Part shown: positions 47,101 to 56,815 of the stretch, one piece after another | Layout of the letters: each line of letters starts with the position of its first letter | Position numbering within the stretch: position 1 is the first letter of the stretch | DNA from: Haliclystus octoradiatus | Lineage: Eukaryota; Cnidaria; Staurozoa; Stauromedusae; Haliclystidae | Direction: 5' to 3' | NCBI GenBank assembly: GCA_916610825.1 | Contig: OU744451.1 | Coordinates: 17,817,307-17,881,306, forward strand | DNA: 64,000 bases | Notes under the pieces: generated by a model | The model's database searches: none | Seen by the model: only the letters and a program-made list of their open reading frames with translations | What the model was told of the DNA's origin: nothing | Translations under genes and position numbers: made by a program

Positions 47101-50100
47101 ATTACATAGATATAATATTACAGATTCCTTAATCCGATTACATAAACAGTCTTGAGTTGAGTTTTGAATGTCACGGACGTTTTTTATGAGTTATTGCCTT
47201 TCCTTTTATTCTTTCGTTATAATACAACACATAACATTGGCGACGAGGTATATTTATTTAATTGTTACGAAAATCATCATCCCGTATTTTGGTCGGTAAG
47301 TCGTTCACGTTGTCATTAGCATGTCTGATTTCAAAGGCTTACCATGTGAGTTTATGCCGTGTCCCGGTGAACCAACAATCCCGTGGACTCAATGGATAAC
47401 AATATTCGAGGTATATGTAGAAAGAAAGGAACTAAATTTGCTTCAACAAAAACAACGACACAGTAACACAACAACACCGCTAATAGACAACGCTATTTCG
47501 TCGAACAACGAAGGGGGCCAGCAACCACCGAAATTGTTCACAGGCAAGGCCCGTAACTTGGACTTGTTTGCATGTCTAGGAGCAGAAGGTCAGCGACAGA
47601 TCTTAGGTACACCAAACGCTACAGAATGGGACAGAACACATGAAACATTTAAAAAACAATGCGAAGATTTATTCAAACCGACAGTGAACAGACGACTTGC
47701 ATTAAAAAAATTTCGTGAACGACAGCAACGACAAGACGAGACCATAGACCACTGGACAGCCGAATTAAGGATATTAGCAAAATACTGTGACCTTTCTACA
47801 ACAGCCGCTGAGAACAATGCACTGGCTGATAATATTGTATTGAATTGTTATGATAAAGAGGTACAGAAGAGACTTTTTGCAGAGCATGATAAGTCTGATT
47901 TAACAGTGATCATAGATTTCATTCGTGCACATGAAACCGCAAAAAAGGACAGCGCTCAACTTCACTCAACGGCGGTGAGTGCGATATCCGGATATAAGTC
48001 AAACAGACGCGGTAATCACCATAGTAACAAACAACGAAACACAACGGCTGGAAACAAGAAGCACGATAACGGTGATCGTAAGAACAACAACAGCAACAAT
48101 AATAGCACGAACACTAACAATAAAAAATGTTTAGGATGTGGCCAAGAAGGTCATTTCCACGGAAATAGTAATTGTCCTGCAAAAGGCAAAGTGTGTGACA
48201 ACTGTGGCATATCCAACCATTTTTCTAGAGTTTGCAAGAAACCTAGAAACACCCCCAAATGCAAGCCAGCGCACCCTAACAATTGGCCATATTAGTTTAC
48301 CCGATAACAAGATCAATATGCAAGTCCAACTTAAGTCAGTCAGTGGGACACACCCTAAAGTAATTAACACTACTTTAATGGCAGACACAGGTGCAGACGT
48401 ATCAACATTAACAGAACATTTGTATAATCAACATTTTTCATCTATTGCATTAACACCAAACAATTTAACATTACATAACTTTGATTCTTCAGTTGTATCT
48501 AATGTGCTAGGTACAATTTCGTTGCATATGACGTACATGGCAACCAAAACAGCTATTGTTAAATTCTTCATTGTGCGAGGCACAGAGGTATCGGTACTTG
48601 GAATCAATGACTTGGCAAAACTAGGTGTTCAAATTGACCCAGCTAACAAGGTCATCAACAGCGTCAACAGCAGAGATCAAGATACAGCAGCAGTTCTAGA
48701 GCCAGATGAACTCCTGAATCACATGAATTTCCTGATCTCTTTCAAGACAACCTCGGAAAGGTACCTGACTACAAACACAAAATCATTCTACGAGAGGGGT
48801 CAACACCCAAGAGATTTGGCCTACGTCGACCTGCAATCGCACTTCGAGAAGCAGCAGCCAAAGCAGTTCAAGAATTCCTTGACGCAGACATAATCGAGCA
48901 AATTGAAAGATCAGATTATGTCCACCCCGCCCATTTTGTTTGGAAGAAAGACAAGAAGGAAGCAAGACTAACAGTTGACTTCAAAGACGGTCTTAACAAC
49001 GACGTCATACCACAAACACACCCTGTTCCACTGATAAGTGACATACTCGATAGTGTGGGCGACGATAAATATTTCTCAAAGTTAGATATTTCGAACGCCT
49101 ACTACCATCTTGAACTAGATGAAGAGTCACGCCCACTAACAGCATTCATAACAGAAAGCCATGGTCTCTGCCAATTCAAACGGGCACCCATGGGTCTCAT
49201 CGACTCAGGCTCAGCATTTCAGAGAGAGATTGAAGAAGCGGTACAAGGTATCCCCGGTGTCCATGCCTACAGCGATGACATCTTAGTCAGAGGAAGAACA
49301 AGAAAATAGCATGACGCACGCCTACGCATGGTTCTTGAACAACTACAAGCTAAAATCCTCAGGTTGAAGAAAAGTAAAATCACAGTAGCTCAAAAAGAAA
49401 CTACACTTTTGGGGCATAACATCAAAGCTACACCAAGCGGAACAGTTATTTCACCCGATCCTAAAAACATATTGGCAATACAATCACTTAGAAGTCCAGA
49501 AAACGCTAACGAAATCCAGCAATTTCTTGGGTCTTGCCAATACTATGCCCCCTTCATTAGAGACTACGCATCACTGACAGAGCCTCTAAAAGTGTTGACA
49601 AGAAAGAATGCATCATTCGAATGGTCCGATTTATGCCAAACGTCGTTTGCAGTGCTGAAGGCTAGAATAACATCACCAGAAGTACTGATTCCGTTCGACC
49701 CAAGACTCCAGACACAAGTCACCACTGATGCATCAGACGTAGGTGTAGGGGCAATGCTTTCCCAAATACACAATAGGGCAGAAAGACCTGTAGCGTTCGC
49801 ATCAAAGACACTATCAAGTTCTGAGAGAAATTACTTCACTCCTGAAAGAGAAGCATTAGCATGTGTTTGGGCATGCGAACATTTTGAAAAATACTTGATG
49901 GGCCGACATTTCCTACTAAAGACTGATCAGATATCGCTCACAACGCTCTTAACTCGATTCCAATCAAAGCGATCGTCGAGAAGGATCAGCCGATGGTATG
50001 ATCGCCTGCGCTGTTTTGACTATGACATTGAGCATGTAATGATGATAAAGATATCCAATTGGTTCGAAAATACATTTCAACATCATGGCCAGCCAAACGA

Positions 50101-52531
50101 CAACTATCAGGAAACATGAGATATTACTTCACTATAAGAGAAGAATTATCTTTTCACGACGCATGCCTGTTCAGACAAGAACGCCTGGTCGTGCCAAGAA
50201 GTATACAACCTCAAATACTTGAATTATTACATTCTGGCCATCCAGGAATCACACGAATGACACAACTCTACAATGATGCGTACTATTGGCCTGGTGGCAC
50301 TAACAGAATTACACAGTATGTTCAAACCTGCATTGGCTGTGCTGCTGTAGGTAAATCATCAAAGCCACAAACAGTTCCTGTTGCAGCTATAGAGAAGCCA
50401 AGCAAACCATGGAAGAAACTCGCTATTGACATCACTGGCCCATTTCACACGGTGCCCAAACATCAACGATTCATTGTATCGATCGTCGACTACTTTAGCA
50501 ATTTCCCGGAAGTGTTTCTCACAGATGACGTCACCTCCCCGAGAGTGATCACCTGGTTAAACGACCTGTTCTCCAGATACGGCAATCCAGACACAATCGT
50601 CTCCGACAATGGACCACAATTTAAAAGTTATGAGTTTACTCAATATCTTAAAAACAAGAACATCAAACAAAAACCCACAGCTGTGTACAATCCAGCAGAA
50701 AATGGACTCGTCGAAGTTTTTAATCGAAGCCTCAAACAAGGAACCCAAATTATTACTGCAGAAGGTGGATCATTTAAAACTGGAATACTTCGATTATTGG
50801 CTTCTTATCGCGCAACCGCACCAAACAATGGTGTTTCACCTTCAGAACTCATGTTTGGATGGAAGATACGCAGTGACTCTGACATACGAAACCAAGAACT
50901 ATTCACTACAGCGTTCAACACAACAAAACCATCACTCTCGCTCGAAGAAAGAGACAAAGCAGTGAAGGAAAGGTTCAAGGCAACAAACTATGGAGAGAAC
51001 ATAAATGACTCTAACAAAAGTCATTTCATTCAAGGAGACCTGGTCCGTTGTAAGAAGCCTAAAGCCCAAGTACTAAAAGGTCAATCACCATACAGTCAAC
51101 CAAGAACTATTACAAAAGTTCTAGGCAAGTATAGCTACGAATTATCTGATGGTCAAACATGGAACGCTCGAAAGCTAATTAAACACAGACCAGCATTACC
51201 ACTTGAAGATATCACCATTGAAGAAGACATACATCAGCAGACAACGCAAGATAATGATAGACGCTACCCACAACGTATCAATGCTGGAAGACCTCCAATT
51301 AGACTTGGATACTAAAGCATTAACTAGAAACTAAAACTAGAAATCTATTAGTATTTGACATTACGTTAAAACATAATTAATTAACAAGAATAAATAACAT
51401 TTAGAGATTTCAGATTGATACCCATTTGCAGCATAACTATTAACTAATTAACGAAGGGGTAATGATATATGATAATATGACATCATTGCGTTTCAGTCTA
51501 GCTAATCACATAGATATAATATTACAGATTCCTTAATCCGATTACATAAACAGTCTTGAGTTGAGTTTTGAATGTCACGGACGTTTTTTATGAGTTATTG
51601 CCTTTCCTTTTATTCTTTCGTTATAATACAACACATAACAGAATATCCTGAGAGACTGCTGATAAACGGTCTGATATAATAAATATAATTTTAATCAAAT
51701 CCAGAAAATATCAAATGTAACAATTTGAACATTTTCTGTAACTAACAGGGATAATAGAGAAATATTTTACCTTTAAGATTCTCGCAATGTCTACCAGTGG
51801 CTTTGAAAGAAGCATTTCCACGACAATCGCATGTGTAGTTATCAGTTTCATAAATAGGAAAACAGAGTCCTTCATTCTGGCAAGGCTGTCTTTCACACTC
51901 ATTCTAAAAGGAGTTGAAAATGAGAAAATTAATAAATATTGTGAAGGAATTCAATGTTAACGCTAACACATATATTTGCATTTACATTTCCTATGAAAGA
52001 GTCCAAACAATCAGATGAGTGTCAAGATAATATTAAACTAAGTAAACAAGATATGCCTTCATGATTTCCAAAAAGATACGTGCTATATATTTTAAAACAT
52101 TTTCATGTTTATCATTATTATCATAATTGACTGAAGAAATGAAATGAAATACTTACACTAATAAAAAAATGTGAAGTTGTTTGATTGTCTGTAAGATTTG
52201 CAAATCTCAAGAGTTTCGTCTCGGTATCATATTTATCTTGTTTTAATATCCAACAGCTTGAATTATCATCACTCCAGTTCATACCTATACAACCATCTGT
52301 ATTCAAACATTCGGATTTACATTGGTCTGAATTCTCTAGCTCTATAATTTCAGATGTTGGTGTAATTAAAATTGCATCAGGTATCCTTTCAAAAGCGATC
52401 CATTTCGTATCATTCGTTAAACAATATCTTTGACTTTGACAATCTTTGTAATAATCAAACACAACTGTGGAACCAAGTACGTATGTTAAACTGGTTAACA
52501 GTATGATTATTCTCAATTTTAATGCTTCCAT
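40932..52531 (-). CDS. Gene A: secreted PAN-EGF-Cys-ladder-LamG-like protein (5 exons)
   Basis: Five exons on the minus strand: 52531-52157, 51903-51771, 46658-46328, 44293-43936 and 41111-40932. Each donor (GTAAGT, GTAAAA, GTAAGT, GTACGA) and acceptor (TTTTAG, TTTCAG, TTGCAG, TTTCAG) is good and the phases fit (0, 1, 2, 0), giving 458 codons plus TAG. Domains: signal peptide (1-20), PAN/apple-like (about 28-125), EGF-like (126-169), a segment with eight cysteines mostly three residues apart (209-238), and a laminin-G/pentraxin-like sandwich (about 255-455). Several N-glycosylation sites are visible. It is probably a secreted adhesion or recognition protein; the ligand is unknown. Introns 2 to 4 hold transposon insertions that do not touch the exons. 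Confidence 0.85.
41768..43440 (-). pseudogene. Ty3/gypsy gag-protease-RT fragment in gene A intron 4
   Basis: Three minus-strand frames in order: a gag piece (43183-42995, RKNKRHERFLFGQCTQN); gag C-terminus with two zinc fingers (42998-42411, CHFCEQQHIFGKSNCP and CHSCAKKGHFSRSRRCP); and an aspartic protease with LLDGGATCNVI (42456-42034). The beginning of reverse transcriptase follows (42037-41768, SPTVNVTKKNGSIRICSDF). The protease motif has DGG in place of DSG/DTG. The frame is broken several times and the rest of pol is missing. No LTR recognised. Confidence 0.8.
43936..44293 (-). CDS. Gene A exon 4: LamG-like domain, central part
   Basis: The exon encodes QYCEGGGFTISFEMKILASY, then SWTHMRIFFASK and SNWLKIVVSVNYDHENINPL, up to KKEITFQ. 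Together with exon 3 this gives the HSCL-x-QYC pair seen in laminin-G-like sandwiches. Exon length is 358; donor CAG followed by GTACGAAG, phase 0. The same exon, about half identical, occurs in gene B at 57167-56816. Confidence 0.9.
44356..44688 (-). pseudogene. Penelope-like GIY-YIG endonuclease fragment in intron 3
   Basis: A 110-codon frame matches the C-terminal endonuclease of Penelope proteins: SVLYLSKCDLCSARYVGFT, RRHLYQRIDEH, RHLKDHG and MDYLIYEMLLISEIKPSLNK. The YLSKC-x2-C-x-A-x-Y-V-G-x-T block is the GIY-YIG core with its adjoining Cys pair, and the final E...P-x-LN-K is conserved. The reverse transcriptase part is absent. It lies only about 60 bases upstream of gene A exon 4. Confidence 0.85.
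44689..46327 (-). other. Gene A intron 3, remainder
   Basis: AT-rich intron sequence; no gene or repeat recognised apart from the PLE fragment. Two blocks near 45430 and 45600 share AAACGGTGCT(T/C)AGTTT, a possible weak duplication. Confidence 0.4.
46328..46658 (-). CDS. Gene A exon 3: Cys ladder and start of LamG-like domain
   Basis: The acceptor CATTTCAG completes a Val codon from exon 2. The exon encodes VGFEAADYFISFDDENSPLL, then CTANCTTTCEAACTGTCFFE continuing CFDNC, then GKALHYNNQSKTLLVYDI and HSCL. The last part is typical of the start of laminin-G-type domains. The donor is CTTAC followed by GTAAGTGA, phase 2. An upstream in-frame ATG is intronic and is not used in this model. Confidence 0.85.
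46659..47053 (-). other. Gene A intron 2, right remnant
   Basis: AT-rich intron sequence between exon 3 and the gypsy target site. Nothing else recognised. Confidence 0.4.
47059..47236 (+). repeat. 5' LTR, 178 bp
   Basis: TGATATATGATAATATGACA...CACATAACA, flanked on the left by GAATA. Confidence 0.95.
47321..48295 (+). CDS. gag of intron-2 gypsy element
   Basis: An intact 324-codon frame starting MSDFKGLPCEFMPCPGEPTI. A capsid-like region includes FKKQCEDLFKPTVNRRLALK and WTAELRILAKYCDL. A basic Asn-rich linker with repeated NNN/SNN runs precedes two zinc knuckles (CLGCGQEGHFHGNSNC and CDNCGISNHFSRVC) near the C-terminus. It packages element RNA. The start was chosen 84 bases after the LTR. 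The last 158 bases overlap the protease frame, consistent with a programmed frame shift. Confidence 0.9.
   Translation: MSDFKGLPCEFMPCPGEPTIPWTQWITIFEVYVERKELNLLQQKQRHSNTTTPLIDNAISSNNEGGQQPPKLFTGKARNLDLFACLGAEGQRQILGTPNATEWDRTHETFKKQCEDLFKPTVNRRLALKKFRERQQRQDETIDHWTAELRILAKYCDLSTTAAENNALADNIVLNCYDKEVQKRLFAEHDKSDLTVIIDFIRAHETAKKDSAQLHSTAVSAISGYKSNRRGNHHSNKQRNTTAGNKKHDNGDRKNNNSNNNSTNTNNKKCLGCGQEGHFHGNSNCPAKGKVCDNCGISNHFSRVCKKPRNTPKCKPAHPNNWPY
48138..48893 (+). CDS. Protease frame of intron-2 gypsy element
   Basis: A 251-codon frame overlaps the gag end in another frame. It contains TTLMADTGADVSTLTEHLYN, the D-T-G retropepsin site, and SVLGINDLAKLGVQ, the conserved hydrophobic-G-x-D-x-L region of the dimer core. 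Near 48710 the pol sequence leaves this frame: the RT N-terminus is read in the gag frame from there, so a one-base shift probably separates the two. The ATG in the overlap is not necessarily a true start. Confidence 0.8.
   Translation: MAKKVISTEIVIVLQKAKCVTTVAYPTIFLEFARNLETPPNASQRTLTIGHISLPDNKINMQVQLKSVSGTHPKVINTTLMADTGADVSTLTEHLYNQHFSSIALTPNNLTLHNFDSSVVSNVLGTISLHMTYMATKTAIVKFFIVRGTEVSVLGINDLAKLGVQIDPANKVINSVNSRDQDTAAVLEPDELLNHMNFLISFKTTSERYLTTNTKSFYERGQHPRDLAYVDLQSHFEKQQPKQFKNSLTQT
48710..50119 (+). pseudogene. RT and RNase H of intron-2 gypsy element
   Basis: The gag frame is open again from about 48710: DADIIEQIERSDYVHPAHF, SKLDISNAYYHLELDEE, KRAPMGLIDSGSAFQREI and the catalytic box HAYSDDILVRG. 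A TAG at 49307-49309 interrupts, then the frame resumes with thumb sequence and RNase H (TTDASDVGVGAMLSQ, TPEREALACVWACEHFEKYL, LKTDQISLTTLL). The usual G-K-x-N-x-x-A-D-A-L-S-R tail is missing at about 50040, where the frame changes to that of integrase. The catalytic box has S-D-D in place of the usual V/I-D-D. Confidence 0.85.
50059..51315 (+). CDS. Integrase of intron-2 gypsy element
   Basis: A 418-codon frame, open throughout. The N-terminal zinc finger has LLHSGHPGITRMTQL and CIGC. The catalytic core shows LAIDITGPFH (first Asp), IVSDNGPQFKSYEF (second Asp) and YNPAENGLVEVFNR (Glu), the D,D-35-E triad. A C-terminal part has FIQGDLVRCKKPK and a chromatin- or DNA-binding type tail (YPQRINAGRPP). 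It inserts the cDNA. It is a continuation of pol in another frame, so the ATG at 50059 is only the first in the open stretch. Confidence 0.88.
   Translation: MVRKYISTSWPAKRQLSGNMRYYFTIREELSFHDACLFRQERLVVPRSIQPQILELLHSGHPGITRMTQLYNDAYYWPGGTNRITQYVQTCIGCAAVGKSSKPQTVPVAAIEKPSKPWKKLAIDITGPFHTVPKHQRFIVSIVDYFSNFPEVFLTDDVTSPRVITWLNDLFSRYGNPDTIVSDNGPQFKSYEFTQYLKNKNIKQKPTAVYNPAENGLVEVFNRSLKQGTQIITAEGGSFKTGILRLLASYRATAPNNGVSPSELMFGWKIRSDSDIRNQELFTTAFNTTKPSLSLEERDKAVKERFKATNYGENINDSNKSHFIQGDLVRCKKPKAQVLKGQSPYSQPRTITKVLGKYSYELSDGQTWNARKLIKHRPALPLEDITIEEDIHQQTTQDNDRRYPQRINAGRPPIRLGY
51463..51640 (+). repeat. 3' LTR, 178 bp
   Basis: Same as the 5' LTR apart from one visible base; flanked on the right by GAATA. 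Confidence 0.95.
51771..51903 (-). CDS. Gene A exon 2: EGF-like domain
   Basis: The exon encodes exactly one EGF module with six cysteines (NECERQPCQNEGLC ... YTCDCRG ... GRHCEN). The acceptor is CCTTTTAG and the donor is AAAG followed by GTAAAATA, phase 1. Confidence 0.9.
52157..52531 (-). CDS. Gene A exon 1: signal peptide and PAN/apple-like domain
   Basis: The ATG at 52531 starts MEALKLRIIILLTSLTYVLG, a clear signal peptide. Then come cysteines in a PAN/apple-like pattern: CQSQRYC, ENSDQCKSECLNTDGCIGMN and SSCWILK, with an F/Y-rich core. The exon ends ATTAGT followed by GTAAGTATT, phase 0. Confidence 0.85.
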
Positions 52532-52594
52532 CTTTATGGTATAATGATTTTTATGTTATAAAAACGTTCATGAAGTTGAATGAAGTGCAACCTG

Positions 52595-52625
52595 CCTCTT
52601 TAAATACCTGTTATATCTAATATAA
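52595..52625 (-). promoter_or_regulatory. Possible TATA region of gene A
   Basis: On the minus strand GGTATTTAAAGAGGCAGG lies about 70 bases upstream of the gene A ATG, at a distance that would allow a start site near 52575 and a short 5' UTR. It is a weak, sequence-only prediction. Confidence 0.3.
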
Positions 52626-53683
52626 CTGATGAACATCTCAATCGACTTGCATACAATTATTCATGTAGATTAAAATTTGTTTGCGTTGAATGATTATTAT
52701 AGTAAATAAACTGTTCCATAACTGATTGGTAAAGTACATTATCGTGCAAGCTTAACAAACAACGCCATGGTGCTCTATTGAACCTCAGTAACGATCGATT
52801 CCCTCTGTTATTCATCATTTCAATTACGTTCCCAATTTAGCTAGTGTGTTCATATTTGGAGCAGTAATCATTTTAACACGTAAAAATAGCACTTTGAAAC
52901 CAATCAGTGATCTCCATCAGTTGTTTCTGTTGTTTTAATTAAACCTCAGAATGTCAATTTTAGAAGGTCAATATCGAAGTTACTTTTGATTGCCTCAATG
53001 ATCATAATTATGAATCAAATTTTTTGATTACAAGACAAAACAATCAAATGGTCAATAGAAAATTGAAATTGAAATGCAGCAGCTGGAAATTCTCAACATT
53101 TCTAACAATACCTTCACTTTTTGTTTTCATGAAGGGAAAACTATTTAAAATCTGTTATATTAATTATTAGAGCAAGTCAGGTTCATTTTTATTTTGCTGA
53201 ATTGTATGAACGTACGTCAGATACTTTCTATGACTCTATTGTAACACATAGGCAATACACATGGCATGTAACATATTTCAGCATACTTATTTTTTTAATG
53301 TATATATGATCTACTTTTATCAGCCATGATTAATATATAGTAAAATTAATACGTTTCGTAAAATTATTACCTCACAACATAAACTTTGCAAAAGTCTAAA
53401 TAGAACTCGTATTAAAATTTGAAAGCTATATGATTTCAATGAACGTAAAACACAACTTGCAACGAAATGCGCTTCTCGTGCAATATATTTACAATGCGTA
53501 GCAGAGTTAAGTAATGTTAAGTGCACTCAAATCACGAACAGGATAAGGTACAGGATTAATTTGCTTATTTGGCATTACGTATGCTGCACATAGAATTCGG
53601 CTTCCATTGTGCAAAAAAAAACGTTTATCAAAAGAGATTTTGCATAAACAATATATACAGAAGAATCAAAAATTGAATAATAT
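52626..53683. other. Spacer between gene A and gene B
   Basis: About 1 kb of AT-rich DNA with no supported exon. It would contain the gene A promoter and the gene B 3' UTR. Confidence 0.4.
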
Positions 53684-53801
53684 TTAATTTTTAATTTTCT
53701 TAAGTGTCCTTATAAACTGGTTTTGATGGTGCCTGTTGAAATCATTAAGTTGTGTCTGTATTGGTGTTAAAATTTGTCCAAGCCCATCACCAGCCATATC
53801 T

Positions 53802-53960
53802 TCAAAACAAGCTTTGAATGTCCTTTTCTTCCATACTGTACTCCCACATCGCGATGTTGTCCACCAATACACCTACTGCATTATTCCATTCATTTAATGT
53901 ACCCCTGTCATAGCCAAATTGAAGAACAGGGGGTGAATCTTTAACGACATCAGTCCGAAT
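53802..53960 (-). CDS. Gene B last exon: LamG-like C-terminal strand
   Basis: Fifty-two codons and TGA: SPPVLQFGYDRGTLNEW, NAVGVLVDNIAMWEYSMEEK, closely matching gene A exon 5. The acceptor is CTTTGTAG, phase 0. Directly after the final Leu-Phe a run of four T precedes the TGA. If one T were absent the frame would continue for about 40 codons (EDMAGDGLGQILTPIQTQLN...) to a stop near 53693. So the true C-terminus may be longer, or this copy carries a frameshift. Confidence 0.8.
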   Translation of the reverse strand: MRTDVVKDSPPVLQFGYDRGTLNEWNNAVGVLVDNIAMWEYSMEEKDIQSLF

Positions 53961-56815
53961 CTACAAAGTGAAAATCAATGCCATTGATAATGTATAACCT
54001 ACATTTAATTAACTGATACTAATCATATCTAATGCTCAATATCAGACTACTATACATAGAATAAGTGTAAATCCAGTACAGGGCCTCAGGTGATAAAAGT
54101 TTTGGATTACTAATTGCAACATCAATTGAACAATTATTACACTCTGAGAACATGTTAAATGTAAGTCCTTTCCTTTAAAGAATCTTAAAAGTGAACTGAT
54201 GCCCTAAACAAACTTGATCTGGTCTTATTTGAATATCGTCGGTTAGAACTTGATCTTTTCATACTCTGCTTTTTTTAGCATGGGTTTCACGTGGATTTAC
54301 CCGACCATAGTGTCACCCCTGATATTTAAAATTATTAACAATATAGTTGATTTACCATGTGACCTGCTATTTAACAATTACACGACGAGCCCAAGTTGGC
54401 TACCGTCGAATAGTCACCGACGTCCTTCGAGGTGACTATTCAGGACGGTAGACAACAAGGGCGAGTTGTCTAATTGTTTTAATAGAAACCAACTAGTGGT
54501 ACGAGACAAACATATCAAAAAAAATAAATTCCAACTATTTATTTTGCTTCTTGCATAACTAATTTCAAGTATAACGGTCAATCAAAGGCACCCATGACGA
54601 CTGCAGCGTTGTGATTAGGAAGATCAATTTTGATTTGACTTGTTTCAGATTTAATTTTTAAAACAAAGCAGTTTGATATTAATACTGGCTACATAATACA
54701 ACCCCATAAATTAGAAAACTCAAGCAAGGTAACTGTTGAGTATCTAAAAATACATAAATGTTTGCAGTTTGTAATATAAAAGTTTGTTGTTTATAAACTT
54801 CAGCTGACTAGCGAATTGATAAATCTGCAATAAAGTAGCGACAAGAAAAATTTGTGAGAAGATTGTTAAATAAGATTAAAATTGTGTCTGCATATCCTAC
54901 CATTATACAATTTCATCTCATATTTGTTCCTTGTTTTTACCTCGGGTACGGAATTTATTTTATTATCTCGTATAATATTGATTCAAAACATTTGCGAATC
55001 GCTTGTTTACATTTTGAAATTTGCGAGGAAACTTGCCAGCGTTAACTATGAGAAAATAGTGAAGGATTGAGCAGCCAATCAAAATGCAGATCGTTGAATA
55101 GTACCCTAATCGATTTCGACTAAATGGAGATATTTGTTTGAACATGAGTTATTTGTCTTATTTTTCATTATCATCATCATATTTTTTATCATCCCATAAT
55201 CAAGTGAATTTCAATTCATTCTGTAAATGTTAGTGTTATTTTATCGAACGTTTAAATGACTTTCTTATAAAATTGTTTATCTTTCTATTCTAAAATAAAT
55301 AAATAAATAAATAAATAAATGGCGCAACTGAAACAAATCAAATAAATTTAAATCTACAAATTTATATATCTTATATCATATGATAATAATATAGATAGAA
55401 AGGATTCAACTCACATAATCTTTACCTGGAACACAATTATCTCTCATCAATTTCAATTCAACAATGATTTGTTTTCTAATTTAATGGGTCATTAATTTTT
55501 CATCAAATACAATTTAATTGAAATTGTTACGAATATCATTTAAAAATATAACGCGAAGAATTCAACGTAACTGTTTTTCAAACATGTTTGCAATGTTTGA
55601 AATGTAGTAAAGTTACTTCTCAATATAGCAAATCCCAAGCAGTTACTTTTTTAATTTCTCAATTGAATTTTCAATTACAGAGTAGACATTTAAATTAATT
55701 TTATGAAAAAATATTCATTATGTCACAGCCAGTCGCCATTTTCAAAACATGTGTTCTTTCTGTTTGGTTAAAACCGTGCAGGTATAGGTCTATAACCGCA
55801 CACGTGGAGAGAAATCGTTCCTAGCTTTTTCTGTGATTGTCAACGTTGAATTAAATTCAGCTCCAATCAGATGCGAATGCAGAAATCCTTAACAAAACAA
55901 AAAAGTAATTGTGAATTCTTTGGAGAGCATACATTTAATATCGTTCATTTGCGGAGACATATGCCAGAATGATTAAAAATATATTAACTTTGTTGTCTTC
56001 CAATGAGCGGTTTGCTGAAATTATATATGTTGAGTTTATTTGATGATCTTTTTGTCTTTTAAAACTTTCAGAACGTTGGCTTTTCTTATATAACAAACAA
56101 ACTATTAAAATTCGGAACAATTTGCTTCAATATATATTTAATTTGAATTTTTCCAAAATGCATTAATCGATGATCAAATTTTCTTTTGTTTCTAATAATT
56201 TTGATAGCAATTTACTTTGCAACAATTATTTCACAGCTTACTTTCAAAACAAACCATTTCCTACAATATTTCAGTTTGCCTTCGAATCGATAAGTCGACT
56301 GCCCTCTAGATTATCAACTATTGAAATGTGAAAATTTTCAAAATTTGTTAATACAACGATATCAAATAATATATCAACGGAGGTTTATTTGGTTTTAACT
56401 ACGTGAGAATTCATGATTTTCATACCACTGCAGTTCTGCTACTCTAGAATGCTATCTCGACACAAACGTTTGCATAATTTCCTAACAACGGATTGTCTGT
56501 ATTTTGCCATTGAGACGTACATAAGTCATGAACAGACAGCAAATTTCGAAATAATTTATATACAAAGAGACACAAATGATATTATAGTGAATTATTGTAA
56601 AAGACAGAGGAATTCTTTTATCTACCAAAAATAGATAAATCACTTACAAATTAAATCTTGACTGCCATACAAATTATATTTATACGTTTATAGCTATAAT
56701 ATTGGAGCAGAGATCTGCAAGAATTAAATCAATATTTCATTTTAGAGAGAAATTGTGAAAATTATATTTATAGGTTTCCAGGGTGAGTGATACTATAAAT
56801 TATACGTTTTCGTAC
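53961..56815 (-). other. Gene B intron with a foldback element and an AAAT repeat
   Basis: The intron joins the two gene B exons in phase 0. It holds a foldback element (54373-54478) and an (AAAT)n microsatellite at 55294-55320. The remaining AT-rich sequence has only short chance frames. Confidence 0.6.
54373..54478. repeat. Small foldback (MITE-like) element
   Basis: Two arms of about 47 bases (54373-54418 and 54431-54478) are imperfect inverted copies. The inner GAATAGTCACC/GGTGACTATTC pair and CTACCGTC/GACGGTAG are nearly perfect; the outer AACAATTA...GCCC parts have several mismatches. The loop is 12 bases. No target duplication is clear. Confidence 0.7.

Larger units (their letters stand above)
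47059..51640 (+). mobile_element. Ty3/gypsy retrotransposon in gene A intron 2
   Basis: A 4582-base element opposite to gene A. The 178-base LTRs (47059-47236 and 51463-51640) differ at one visible base (AATTACA against AATCACA). The 5-bp target duplication GAATA lies at 47054-47058 and 51641-51645. TTGGCGACGAGG follows the 5' LTR, in primer-site position, and GAAGGGGTAA precedes the 3' LTR. Gag, protease, RT, RNase H and integrase follow in order. Despite near-identical LTRs pol has a stop and frame changes. The splice sites of gene A are untouched. Confidence 0.95.
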
